A DNA stretch of 64,000 nt from Laterigemmans sp052161645 (GTDB lineage: Bacteria > Planctomycetota > Planctomycetia > Pirellulales > Pirellulaceae), in NCBI GenBank assembly GCA_052161645.1, contig CP197414.1; one strand, written 5' to 3'. Under the pieces are notes generated by a model. That model was not told where the DNA came from. It did no database searches and saw nothing but the letters and a program-made list of their open reading frames with translations. Positions 52,643 to 62,400 of the stretch are shown one piece after another; the first letter of the stretch is position 1, and each line of letters begins with the position of its first letter. The translations under genes and the position numbers were made by a program.

Positions 52643-53047
52643 ATGTTGTCGATGCTTCTGACTGCTGTGATTTCGATCGTCCCCGCGGGGCCTGCTGAAA
52701 AGCAAGATTATGATGAAGCGTACCGAAAAGCACAGCTCAACGGCGTGCCGTTGATGGTGATTGTCAGTTCGGATGCATGCCCAGCTTGCCAGACGCTTAA
52801 GGCGAACACGATCGCCGAGATGAAAAGCAGTGGTGATTTGGAAGACGTTAGCTTGGTTGTAGTCAACAAGGATCGTGATCCTGAGTTGGCCAGCCGATTG
52901 ATGCGTGGCAGGATGATTCCACAAATCATTGTTTATTCGAAAGGCGGAGCTGGCTGGAAGCGGCTTCAACTGACCGGATATCAGAATCGCGATGGCGTGC
53001 GAACTCTTATTCGCAAAGCGGTCAATTTGACTCGCATCGGCACTTAA
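52643..53047 (+). CDS. Thioredoxin-like protein
   Basis: A 134-residue thioredoxin-fold protein. The active site is SDACPACQTL (C46-P-A-C49). The cis-Pro loop is RMIPQIIVYSKGG. The start MLSMLLTAVISIVPAGPA is mildly hydrophobic and could be a short signal peptide or anchor, placing it outside the cytoplasm. C-P-A-C differs from the common C-G-P-C and suggests a thiol-disulfide role, but no partner is visible. A strong terminator follows at 53136-53186. Confidence 0.75.
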   Translation: MLSMLLTAVISIVPAGPAEKQDYDEAYRKAQLNGVPLMVIVSSDACPACQTLKANTIAEMKSSGDLEDVSLVVVNKDRDPELASRLMRGRMIPQIIVYSKGGAGWKRLQLTGYQNRDGVRTLIRKAVNLTRIGT

Positions 53048-53135
53048 TTTCTTGCTACCAGGCAGCTTGGCACTGATTCTGACAATGAATGTGCGAGAAT
53101 TTTGCCAAGGAACTCGGTAGTCCTTGAAAAATTCG

Positions 53136-53186
53136 ACGCGTTCTGTTCCCGCTCTTAATAGCATGCGGGACAGAACGCGTTTTTTC
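53136..53186 (+). terminator. Intrinsic terminator after the thioredoxin-like gene
   Basis: ACGCGTTCTGTTCCCGC (53136-53152) pairs with GCGGGACAGAACGCGT (53165-53180) with one bulged T. A T run follows at 53180-53185. On the minus strand the sequence after the stem contains TTTTT three bases further on, so it could act in both directions. Confidence 0.85.
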
Positions 53187-53304
53187 TGCGCTCTTCGCTT
53201 TGTGATCGCACTTGACGCATTTTGCTCTGCGATTCCACAATCGCATATGGTATAGAAAGCCTTCCAATTCATCACTCGCGGCCGCGGCCGGAATCATCAG
53301 CGCG

Positions 53305-54183
53305 ATGCCTTTTTCTCCAAATCTGGAACATCTGATCCGTCACGACGAGCCGTTGGCTCCCTACACTTGGCTCGGAATTGGTGGACCGGCTCGCTATTTT
53401 GCCGAGCCCACCAATCGGGAAGAGTTTTGTGGTTTGGTGCGAACCGCTTCAGAATCCCAGGTGCCGATTCGGCTGCTGGGAGACGGTTCCAACGTGTTGG
53501 TGCGCGAAGCTGGCTTTGACGGGCTGGTTATTCACACCTTGGCGGCTTCGTTTGCCACTTTGCAAGTCGAAGAAAACCGCTTAATCGCCGGCGGAGGAGC
53601 AAAACTTTCGCACGCGTTAACCCGAGCGATCGGATGTGGCCTAGGCGGCTTAGAGCGTTTAGCGGGAGTCCCGGGTACCGTGGGGGGGGCAGTGGTCGGC
53701 AACGCGAGTGCCGGAGGGACTGAAATCGGTGCCACCGTGGCTCGCGTGCAGTGCGTGGAACCGGGCGGCAGCATCAGCACGCTCGATCGCTCGCAAATTC
53801 AATTTGGGCATCGCAAAAGTGATCTTGCCGGCAAGTTTTTGCTAGAAGTCGAATTTGAGCTGGAACCGGCTGATCCGGTCGAGCTCACTAAAAGATTGCA
53901 AAAGACTTGGATTGTTCGCCGCGCCTCGCGGCCGCTCGACTCGCAACGCATTGCCGTCCCCTTCATCGATCCGAACGACATCGACGCGGCGACTTTGATC
54001 GAACAAGTGGGGTTGAAAGGGACGCGCCGCGGAAACGTCAGCTTAGATTCGACGAATCCGGCCTACATGATTGCTCATGCCGGCGCGACCAGCGACGATT
54101 GCTTGGAATTGCTAGAATCAGTAAGAGAACAAGTGACCAGGCAGTTGGGGATTGATCTGCAACTCAATCTCGTGATTTGGTAG
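53305..54183 (+). CDS. murB: UDP-N-acetylenolpyruvoylglucosamine reductase MurB
   Basis: MurB makes UDP-N-acetylmuramate with FAD and NADPH for peptidoglycan. Family segments are the N-terminal PLAPYTWLGIGGPARYF, the FAD-binding LLGDGSNVLVREAGFDGLVI, and LERLAGVPGTVGGAVVGNASA. The substrate-side KGTRRGNVSLDSTNPAYM carries the region of the catalytic Ser. The 292-residue length is that of the shorter MurB type. The ATG at 53305 (MPFSPNLEHLIRH) is preferred over an upstream open frame to 53212. It lies 11 bases before an FtsQ-like gene, a dcw-cluster order. Confidence 0.92.
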   Translation: MPFSPNLEHLIRHDEPLAPYTWLGIGGPARYFAEPTNREEFCGLVRTASESQVPIRLLGDGSNVLVREAGFDGLVIHTLAASFATLQVEENRLIAGGGAKLSHALTRAIGCGLGGLERLAGVPGTVGGAVVGNASAGGTEIGATVARVQCVEPGGSISTLDRSQIQFGHRKSDLAGKFLLEVEFELEPADPVELTKRLQKTWIVRRASRPLDSQRIAVPFIDPNDIDAATLIEQVGLKGTRRGNVSLDSTNPAYMIAHAGATSDDCLELLESVREQVTRQLGIDLQLNLVIW

Positions 54184-54194
54184 ACGGAGCGAAT

Positions 54195-55121
54195 ATGACT
54201 CAGGCCGAGAGCGAACCGGAAGTCGCCAAGAAAGCCGCCGTGGGGGGGAAGAAGAAAGTTCCCAAGCTCTCCCTGGCGAAGCCGGCTGAACCGCCCCCCA
54301 AGCACTGGATCACCCGCTTGGTGATGGCGCCGGGCATGCTGGCGGCAATCTGGCCCGTGGCACTGGTGATTGGCGGCTATATTGCTTGGAATCAGTGGGG
54401 TGCCGAACGGATTGGCCAACAGTTCTACGGGCTCGAACAAATAAATTTAACCGCCACCAGGCCACCCGACTTCCTGAAAAGCGACGTGGTGGCCGAAGTT
54501 TTCCAGTCCCATCAACTGGAAAAAACCAGCCTGCTCGATCGGAAAGCGACGGTGGCCATTGGCGAAGCGTTTCGCACCCATCCCTGGGTGTCCGAGGTCT
54601 TGCGGGTCGAGAAAAAAGGGACCGGCGTTTCGGTGCAATTGCGTTACCGTCATCCCGTGGCGGTGGTGCGAGTCCCCAACAGCCGCCATCCAGAAGTGCG
54701 TGGTCCGGGCATTTTTTTTGTCGATGGCCAAGGAATTCTGCTCCCCTCGCGCGATTTCCAAGAAGTCGACCAGTATCAATTTTTGCAAATTGAAATCCAA
54801 GACGACACCTATCCTTCAGGCGGCTATGGGGCGCCTTTTGGGGATCAGCGGGTAATCTCTGCGGCCAAGATTGCCGCCTACTTGGCCGCTTACCGCGAGC
54901 GTCATCGACTGGTCACCATCCGCTTGACCAACCCACAGCGAACATTCAACGAGCCCTTTATCTATGAAGTGATCCGCGCGGACGGAGAGCGTTTTATTTG
55001 GGGCAGTCCGCCAGGAGAAGAATTAACAGGAGAGCTGGTCGCCAAGCAGAAAATTGAACTGCTGAACAAGCCCACGGCGCCGCCGAAAGATTGGCGTTTG
55101 GCAGCCAAACCGGCAATCTAG
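54195..55121 (+). CDS. ftsQ: FtsQ/DivIB-like cell division protein
   Basis: A 308-residue bitopic membrane protein: a Lys/Pro-rich cytoplasmic lead, one TM segment at about residues 43-65, and an extracytoplasmic part with POTRA-like GEAFRTHPWVSEVLRVEKKG, followed by VSVQLRYRHPVAVVRVPNSR and FFVDGQGILLPSRDF, typical of FtsQ/DivIB. FtsQ joins the FtsBL complex at the septum in other bacteria. Planctomycetes lack FtsZ, so its role may differ. Ribosome site GGAG at 54186-54189 before the ATG at 54195. The gene order murB-ftsQ supports the identity. Confidence 0.75.
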   Translation: MTQAESEPEVAKKAAVGGKKKVPKLSLAKPAEPPPKHWITRLVMAPGMLAAIWPVALVIGGYIAWNQWGAERIGQQFYGLEQINLTATRPPDFLKSDVVAEVFQSHQLEKTSLLDRKATVAIGEAFRTHPWVSEVLRVEKKGTGVSVQLRYRHPVAVVRVPNSRHPEVRGPGIFFVDGQGILLPSRDFQEVDQYQFLQIEIQDDTYPSGGYGAPFGDQRVISAAKIAAYLAAYRERHRLVTIRLTNPQRTFNEPFIYEVIRADGERFIWGSPPGEELTGELVAKQKIELLNKPTAPPKDWRLAAKPAI

Positions 55122-55151
55122 CGGTTAGCAGCCTAGCGGGGGCGACAAGCA

Positions 55152-55222
55152 AGCGGGTGAAGGGAATCGAACCCTCGTATCCAGCTTGGGAAGCTGGTGT
55201 TCTACCATTGAACTACACCCGC
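55152..55222 (-). tRNA. tRNA-Gly(CCC)
   Basis: On the minus strand the acceptor arm GCGGGTG pairs with CACCCGC. The anticodon loop TTCCCAA sits on CCAGC/GCTGG and gives CCC, reading GGG glycine codons. The D arm (GTTCAATGGTAGAAC) and T loop (TTCGATT) are regular. The CCA end is not encoded. It lies between ftsQ (plus) and the C25 peptidase (plus). Confidence 0.95.
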
Positions 55223-55278
55223 GTGTCGCGCCCCGTCCCTGCGTGTCGCTCATGCTAGTGGCGCCGCCCGCGTGTCGC
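55221..55278. repeat. Three 9-bp copies of GCGTGTCGC upstream of the tRNA
   Basis: GCGTGTCGC occurs at 55221-55229, 55241-55249 and 55270-55278, directly upstream (minus-strand sense) of tRNA-Gly; the first touches its 5' end. This could reflect slippage or protein sites. No function is known. Confidence 0.6.
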
Positions 55279-55502
55279 ACCGCGTGCTTGGGCCTTGCGT
55301 ACACTAACTTGGTCGTGAACTTAGCCTCGCGAAATCCTTAACGCGATATCAAGATAGCTTGGAGAATTCAGTTTGAGTAGTCCCAGAAGAATGAATCGCG
55401 GGAACGTGCCCCCACGTCGGCAAGCGTCGATTCCTCTTGGACCGGCCGGCAAGTAGCGGGTATGTTGATTAAAAGTCGTTTAGTTCGACGGGGAGCCCGA
55501 TT

Positions 55503-57065
55503 GTGAAGCAGATTGTCTACTTGTGCTGGCTGTTACTCGCGGTCCAGGTACTACCCGCAGCCTCGGCGGCCGATTGTTTCGTCGTCTGTCCGGAGGCATT
55601 TCGCACAGCCATCCAGCCTTGGGTTGATTACCGTCAGCAGCAAGGAATCAGCGTGCGGTTAGTCGACTCGGCGGCCGACGCGGCAACGGTGAAACGCTCG
55701 TTGTTGGCTGCTGGATTGAACGAGCAGACTCAATTCGTGGTGTTAGTGGGTGATTGCCGCTTGACCGCTGCCGAGCAGGCCGACCCCAAATTAGAAGTGC
55801 CGACGTTCTATCGTGCTTCCGGGCCGGCAGCCAAATATGGTTCGACCGCAACGTTACCGAGCGATGCGAGTTACACCGATCTAAATGGGGATGGCGTGCC
55901 CCAAGTAGCCGTGGGGCGAATGCCCGTCGATACGGCCGACCAATTAACCAATTGGATTGACCGCATTATCGCGTATGAGACAAGTGATAATTTTGACCAT
56001 TGGCGTGACCGGGTGCAGATTACCGCGGGTGTCGGGGGCTTCGGCATGTTGGCCGACGCGGCGATTGAATCAGCCACCCGCAGCGTCTTGACCTCGACTC
56101 TGCCCGAAGCAGTCAGTTTGGCCGTCACGTATGCCAGCCCCCGTAGTCCCTTTAATCCGGGGGCCATCGATTTCTTTCCGGCCACCTTGCGGCGGTATCG
56201 TGAAGGGGGCGCCTTTTGGGTTTACATGGGTCACGGGAATGTCACCGCGCTCGATCGCGTTCCGGGGCCAAATGGGACACGGCGACCCGTCTTAACGTGC
56301 GAAGATCTCGATCTGTTAGAAGTCGCTCCGGGTTCCTCTCCCATCGGTCTATTGCTGGCTTGTTACACGGGTGCTTTTGATGCCTCGGTGGACTGCTTGG
56401 CCGAACAAATGGTGCAATGTCCGGGCGGTCCGATCGCGGTGTTGGCCAGCAGTCGGGTGAGCATGCCTTACGGTAACGCCTTGATCGCCCAGGGGCTGAT
56501 TCATGCTTGTTACCAGCAGCGGGTCGAACGGCTCGGCACAGCCTGGCTGATCGCCCAGCAGGAGGTTGCTGAGGATGGACGGCAGAACGCGGAATTAGCC
56601 CAGCGTAGAAGGCTGGTCGACCTGTTAGCCACCGCGCTCAGCCCCGACGCGGAGCAATTGCCGGCGGAGCGAGTGGAACACATTCATTTGTATAACCTGC
56701 TGGGCGATCCGATGCTGCGTTTGCAACATCCGCAAACGATTGCCTTGGATGTTCCCAGCGGGGTGTCACCTGGTGAAAAGCTGGTTGTCCGTGGCGTCGC
56801 ACCGCACGGTGGCAAATTAACGGTTTCCCTCTGTCATTTTCCCGGCAGCGTGCCGACCAGCCCCGGCCTTTCCCCCTCAGAACGCTACGAGCAAGCGAAC
56901 TGCGTCGACGTGCTGCAGACCGAAATTGACGATCACGCCGGGGGTGATTTCGAACTTGCACTTTTGCCGCCAGCCGGATTGTCTGGCCGTTTTCGGGTCG
57001 TGGCCCGTGTGCAAGGTACTGCAGGTTGGTCCACCGGGGCGGCCACGTTGCTGTTGAGACCCTGA
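55503..57065 (+). CDS. Gingipain-like (C25 family) secreted cysteine peptidase
   Basis: A 520-residue exported protein: signal peptide MKQIVYLCWLLLAVQVLPAA with a likely cut after ASA near residue 23. The C25-like domain carries His244 in VYMGHGNVTALD and Cys287 in GLLLACYTGAFD, the His/Cys dyad order of gingipains. VVLVGDCRLTAA and DLNGDGVPQVAVGRMPV are also family-like. After about residue 400 (HLYNLLGDPMLRLQHP) a C-terminal beta domain follows. The GTG start at 55503 follows GGGGAGC. Target proteins are unknown; the following gene may be functionally linked but there is no proof. Confidence 0.78.
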   Translation: MKQIVYLCWLLLAVQVLPAASAADCFVVCPEAFRTAIQPWVDYRQQQGISVRLVDSAADAATVKRSLLAAGLNEQTQFVVLVGDCRLTAAEQADPKLEVPTFYRASGPAAKYGSTATLPSDASYTDLNGDGVPQVAVGRMPVDTADQLTNWIDRIIAYETSDNFDHWRDRVQITAGVGGFGMLADAAIESATRSVLTSTLPEAVSLAVTYASPRSPFNPGAIDFFPATLRRYREGGAFWVYMGHGNVTALDRVPGPNGTRRPVLTCEDLDLLEVAPGSSPIGLLLACYTGAFDASVDCLAEQMVQCPGGPIAVLASSRVSMPYGNALIAQGLIHACYQQRVERLGTAWLIAQQEVAEDGRQNAELAQRRRLVDLLATALSPDAEQLPAERVEHIHLYNLLGDPMLRLQHPQTIALDVPSGVSPGEKLVVRGVAPHGGKLTVSLCHFPGSVPTSPGLSPSERYEQANCVDVLQTEIDDHAGGDFELALLPPAGLSGRFRVVARVQGTAGWSTGAATLLLRP

Positions 57066-57185
57066 GCCAGCGATTTTTGCCGGCTGCCACTGGAATGAAA
57101 GTCGCTCGACTCCCGATGACTGCTCGAGAACGCTAAACTAAAGGCTCTGGTGTTCATGAATTGATTGGGAAGCGGGAAGCAAAAC

Positions 57186-59381
57186 ATGCCTAAGATTCCT
57201 CCGTTGTTGCAGATCAGCCCTCGGATTACGGCCTTGCCGATTATTCACGGCAGTGGTCAGTGCGCTTTGATCGTGCGACGTTGGATGCTGGAACACAAAG
57301 TCGATTGTGTTGCCCTGCCGCTGCCGGAGTCGTTTCGCGAACCCGTTGAGACCGCGGTGCTGGAATTGCCACGCCCGGCGATCGTCATCCAGCCGCCCCG
57401 CGAGAAGGCTGACTTTGAGATCACCGAGTGGAGCGCGGAGAACGAACATGGGTTCTTCGGTAGCGATGACAGCGACGATGAGGATGAAGACGAGGACGAA
57501 GATGACGAGCTGAGATGGTGGCCGCAGAGCTATGTGCCCATCGATCCTTGCCAGCCAGTGATCATGGGGATCCGCGCGGCGTTGGGCGAGCACGTTCCGC
57601 GAGCTTACATTGATCTGGAGACGGAACAATTTCTGCCCGAGTCGTCAGCGATGCCAGATCCTTATGCGCTGCGAACCGTCTCACCAGAACGCTTTGCCGC
57701 CGCGTTGCTGCCGAGCATTACCCCGCCGGCCCGTTTACAAACTCAGCGACGGGTCGAATATATGGCGATGCGGCTGCGCGAGCTGGAACAACACTATGAA
57801 AACATCCTATTGATCTGTTGCGTGTCGCAATGGCCGTGGATCCGAGCCGCCTACCACGGACACGCTCCCTGGCCAACTCCAGCCTGGGTGCCACACCAAC
57901 GTCAAACCGCCGACGATCGCAAAAAAGCCGACGGTGACACATCGCAGCAGAATCGCGAGCGGGCGGAGGATCAGGCCGATCAAGCAGATGCCGAGGAAGA
58001 CGAGTTTGCTGATTATCACATTGACGAAATTATCATTGAACAACTCCAGTCCATTGGCGAAGACGACGATCTGGAAGACGACTTAGCACTCGAAGAGGAT
58101 GGTGACGGCCTTGATGTCGAACCACCGTCGGCTGCCGATATGGAGGAACCCGTTGTCTATCCAGTCGAGCCGCGAACCTTAGTATTTCTTTTCGGAGAGT
58201 TACCATTTATTTCAGCACTGTATGAACGGGCGCGGGCCGAGCTGGAAGAAGATGACAACATTCAGATTGACGGTGTCAAAGAACTTTTGATCGCGGCTCG
58301 CGAAGCCTACTACCTTGACTTGGGAAAACGGGCCCGCCGCATCACGCCGTTCGCCCTCAGCCAAGCACTGAAGTATATTCGTAATTTGTCGTTGCTGGGC
58401 AAACGGATGACTCCCGATCTTTACACCATCGTGACCGCCGCCAAACAGATCTTTGGCGATCAGTACGCGTTGAGCGTGGTTGAGACGGCGCGTGATTATG
58501 CGTACTCGGTGGAAGACAACGATGAGCCGGCAGTTGCCTTGGCGATCGATCAAGGCCGCTTGCCGACGGGAGATATTGTTCCATTGGTCAGCCGGTTGGC
58601 CGGCCCCACGGTGCTCTGGCAATCGATTCAGTTAAACCGCCGACCGACCGACGATGAACGGGCTCGCTGGGGATACAAATGGAATCCCTTTGGACAATGC
58701 AGCTACCCGCCCGAAGACGAACATATTGAACGATTTCGCTCGCGCGCTTTTGACCGTGCGCGAGCCATCATGGGCGCCGATTTGGCGCGGACGGAGAAAT
58801 TTACCACCAGCGTCAAAGATGGTATCGATATCCGCGACACGGTGCGGCATTGGTATGAGAAACAGATCTATGTCAAAGTTATTCCGCCCGATCGCGGCAC
58901 GCTCGATGCCTGCGTGATGCTATTTGACTCACCCGCCGACCCGCGCGATTACCCCTGGCGGACCACGTGGTTTGCCGAGCACAACAATGAATCGACGCTA
59001 GCTTTCTACGCGACTGATTTCCGCCAAGAGCTAGTGGGACCGGGAATTTGTTTAGCCACGTATGGCGGGGCCATGTTTTTGTTTCCACCAAAGTCCATTC
59101 CTGACATCTGGAGTGACCCGCGGCTCGATTTTGTCGAAACACTCGAAGAACGGCTGATCGCCGCCGCTTGTATGTATTCGCGCAGCCGTCAAGTCGCTTT
59201 GCTCAGCTCGCTGCCCCCCGGCGGGGGATGGCGCCGCCTGGCTCGTCGCTTCAAAAAACAGTTGATCCATGTGCCATTGAGCGGATTCAGCGAAGCGGAA
59301 GTGAGTCAGCTGCGAATGGTCCACGTGCTCAACGGCACCGAAGTGCGCAGTTATGCCGAGCACTTTATTCGCAAGTCATAA
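57186..59381 (+). CDS. Large acidic protein of unknown function
   Basis: A 731-residue soluble protein without a signal peptide. It has an acidic run DDSDDEDEDEDEDDE near residue 90 and a second one around 280-305. The N-terminal IIHGSGQCALIVRRWMLEHK, then QSYVPIDPCQPVIMGIRAAL and YIDLETEQFLP, and RLRELEQHYENILLICCVSQ recall the EreA/ChaN/TraB-type or DUF5682 layout, but this is a weak resemblance. The C-terminal 250 residues (ARTEKFTTSVKDGIDIRDTV to the end) have no recognised family. The ATG at 57186 with GGGAAG upstream is preferred over a start at 57165. Coding is certain; role unknown. Confidence 0.75.
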   Translation: MPKIPPLLQISPRITALPIIHGSGQCALIVRRWMLEHKVDCVALPLPESFREPVETAVLELPRPAIVIQPPREKADFEITEWSAENEHGFFGSDDSDDEDEDEDEDDELRWWPQSYVPIDPCQPVIMGIRAALGEHVPRAYIDLETEQFLPESSAMPDPYALRTVSPERFAAALLPSITPPARLQTQRRVEYMAMRLRELEQHYENILLICCVSQWPWIRAAYHGHAPWPTPAWVPHQRQTADDRKKADGDTSQQNRERAEDQADQADAEEDEFADYHIDEIIIEQLQSIGEDDDLEDDLALEEDGDGLDVEPPSAADMEEPVVYPVEPRTLVFLFGELPFISALYERARAELEEDDNIQIDGVKELLIAAREAYYLDLGKRARRITPFALSQALKYIRNLSLLGKRMTPDLYTIVTAAKQIFGDQYALSVVETARDYAYSVEDNDEPAVALAIDQGRLPTGDIVPLVSRLAGPTVLWQSIQLNRRPTDDERARWGYKWNPFGQCSYPPEDEHIERFRSRAFDRARAIMGADLARTEKFTTSVKDGIDIRDTVRHWYEKQIYVKVIPPDRGTLDACVMLFDSPADPRDYPWRTTWFAEHNNESTLAFYATDFRQELVGPGICLATYGGAMFLFPPKSIPDIWSDPRLDFVETLEERLIAAACMYSRSRQVALLSSLPPGGGWRRLARRFKKQLIHVPLSGFSEAEVSQLRMVHVLNGTEVRSYAEHFIRKS

Positions 59382-59445
59382 CGCAGCCGAGACAAAAAAC
59401 TGCACCTTGGCACCATGCTGCGGTAGAATAGCAGTATGTCGTGGT

Positions 59446-59478
59446 TGCCCCCATCCCGCCTCATGCCCCCATCCCGCC
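59446..59478. repeat. 15-bp direct repeat in the leader of the PSD1 gene
   Basis: TGCCCCCATCCCGCC is present at 59446-59460 and again at 59464-59478, three bases apart, just before the PSD1 gene start. Confidence 0.85.
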
Positions 59479-59496
59479 CGGTAATGGCCCGCCTCC

Positions 59497-62400
59497 ATGT
59501 CGATGCTCCTTGAAACTTACCATCACCGTTTGTGTATCGCTGTTCTGCTGGCAACCGCTGTAATCGTTGCCAACGGAACCGCGTCGATTCAAGCCACAGC
59601 TGCCGACCCCATTGCCGATGCCGTGGCCGACGCAACCCGTGCTCCAGACGCCGCGGAGGCGGTGGATTTCGACCGTCAGATTCGCCCCTTGTTGTCTGAC
59701 CGCTGCTTCGCCTGCCATGGGCCCGATGGGGCACATCGTCAGGGCGGGTTGCGTCTCGACGAAGCCGAATCGGCTTACGGAGTCGCCGATAGCGGAGAGC
59801 GTGCTGTCGTACCCGGCGACTTGGCTGCCAGCACTTTGGTGGCAAGGATCGAAAGTGATGACGCCTACGAAATCATGCCCCCTCCCGAAGTGCAGAAACC
59901 ACTGAGCGACGAGGAAAAGAGTCTGCTGAAACGCTGGATCGAGCAGGGTGCGGAATTCCAACCACACTGGTCATTGGTGCCGCCGCAACGCCACCCCCGA
60001 CCAATCCCTGATGACCAAAATAACCCGCTGGAGCAAACCGCCCCTGGGGATGTAGCACAAGTCAGCGATCCGCTGGATGCTTTTCTGTTGGAGAAAATCA
60101 CAGCCGCCGGCTTAACCCCCAACCCGCCAGCCAGCCGACGAGAATTATTGCGCCGCGTGACTTTCGATCTTAGCGGTTTACCTCCCACACCCGCGGAGCT
60201 GCGTGCCTTCGAAAAAGACCTGACACCCGATGCTTATGAGAAAGTTGTCGATCGCTTGCTGCAATCTCATCATTTCGGCGAACACCTGGGACGATACTGG
60301 TTGGACCTTGTGCGTTATGGGGACACGCACGGTTTGCACCTGGATAACTATCGCGAAATGTGGCCCTATCGCGATTGGGTGATTTCCGCGATCAACAAGA
60401 ACATGCCCTACGATGCATTCATCACGGCACAACTGGCTGGCGATCTGCTACCGGAAAGTACCCTCGAAGACCAGATCGCTAGCGGCTTTAATCGGTTGAA
60501 CGTGACGACCAGCGAAGGCGGCTCGATCTACGAAGAAGTCTTTGCTCGCAACGTGATCGACCGCACCGATGCGTTTGGCACCATATTCCTTGGTCTGACA
60601 ACTGGCTGTGCGGTCTGCCATGATCATAAATTCGATCCTATCAGCCAGCGCGACTATTACTCGCTGTCCGCTTTCTTCAATAGCCTGGACGGTCGCGCGC
60701 TCGATGGAAACGCCAAAGACCATCCGCCAGTGGCGCGGGTCCCGACGGACGAAACTCTCAAACAATTAGCAGACGTTGCCAACATGCGCAGCGACTTAGA
60801 AGCGGAGATGAATGGTCCGCTGCCGACGGTCGATGCAGCGCAAGCTCGCTGGGAACAAGCCGCGCTCGCCAGTAGCGAACATCCTACGACCTGGCAAACC
60901 CTACATCCCAGCAGTGCGGAATCGAGCGGTGGCAGCACGATGCAAGTGCTGGACGATGGCTCGGTGGCGGCTGGTGGCGAAGTTCCCGCGAAAGAAACCG
61001 TAACCTTGCAAGCGACCTTACCCGCGGGTGGTCCTTACCAATTGATCCGTTTGGAAGCGCTCAGCGACTCGCCGGAGACGCCTGCTGGGCGGAGCGATAA
61101 CGGTAACGCGGTGCTCAGCGAAATCGAAGTTTTGCTTAAATCAACGGCGACTGGTGGCGAGTTCACGCCTGTGAAACTGGTTTATGGTCAAGCCGATCAG
61201 GAGCAAAGCGACAGCCCCAAATTTACCATTCAGTACGCCATTGACGGCCAAGTCGCTGCCGATGCCGGCTGGGCCATCGGCGGGCACCAAACACCGGGCA
61301 GCCGTTCGGCTTGGTTCGTTGCCAGCAGTTTGCTGGGCTCCGAAACCGAGACCGCGGAAATCAAGGTGGTGCTCAAGTACGAGTCGCAATTTGCCGGCCA
61401 CAGTTTCAAGCGTGTTCGCGTCGCCGTTTCCGACGATCTGCCGCGCGTCGCCGTGGAGCGTCAACTGCAAATCAGTCCCTGGCATGTTGTGGGTCCCTTC
61501 GAAGTTGAAAATATCGGGGCGGGGTATTACCAAAACTATGCCTCGCAAGATCGAGCGTTTGCCCGCGAGGAAAGCTTTAAGTTTCGCGATCAAACATTGA
61601 GTTGGCAAACAGGCACAGCCTTCCAGCCCGCGATGATCAACAGCTTGCCGACGATTCCCGATCGGCCCAGCGTGGTGCTGCTACATCGGCAGATCGTGGC
61701 GCCTCAAGCTCAAAAACTGACGCTGTTGCTGGGAACCGAGGATGGGTATCAAGTCTGGCTGGCTGGGAAAAAGATCGGGGAAGTCAACGCCGATCGTTCC
61801 ATCAGCCCACTTGGTGAATCGATCACCCTGGATTTGCAAGCCGGCGTCAATGATTTGTACTTGAAGACAATCAATCACTCCGGCCCAGCCGCGTTTGCCG
61901 CTGCATTCCGCTCTCCCGCCGTGCCCGTTCCGGCGGAGATTTTGGAAATTGCCAAACTGCCGCTGGAGCAACGTCAGCCCACGCAAGTTGAGGCAATCAA
62001 ACACTATTATCGACGCGTCGCCTCGGTGCATCCCGATTGGCTAGTGTTGCAAGATATGGCTGCGGGGCTGGATAAACGTCGCACCGAAATTCAAAACTCG
62101 ATGCCGACCACGTTGGTCTGGAAAGAACTGGAGACACCACGACCCGCGCACATTCTTCGGCGCGGTGAATATGATAAACCGGGCGAGCAAGTCACACGTC
62201 AAGTCCCGCAAGCCTTGCCGAAAATGCCCGCAGAATTACCACGCGATCGGCTCGGGTTGGCACGTTGGTTAACCCTGCCCGACCACCCGCTGACAGCCCG
62301 AGTTGCCGTGAATCGATATTGGCAACAACTGTTTGGCACCGGGATTGTGAAAACCAGTGAGGACTTCGGCGCACAAGGGAGCCCACCATCGCATCCCCAA

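Noticed and set aside
55373..55456. 27-codon frame from a TTG with a GGAG 8 bases upstream, in the leader of the C25 peptidase gene
   Set aside because: It is too short and too low in information content to support; no conserved pattern is recognised.
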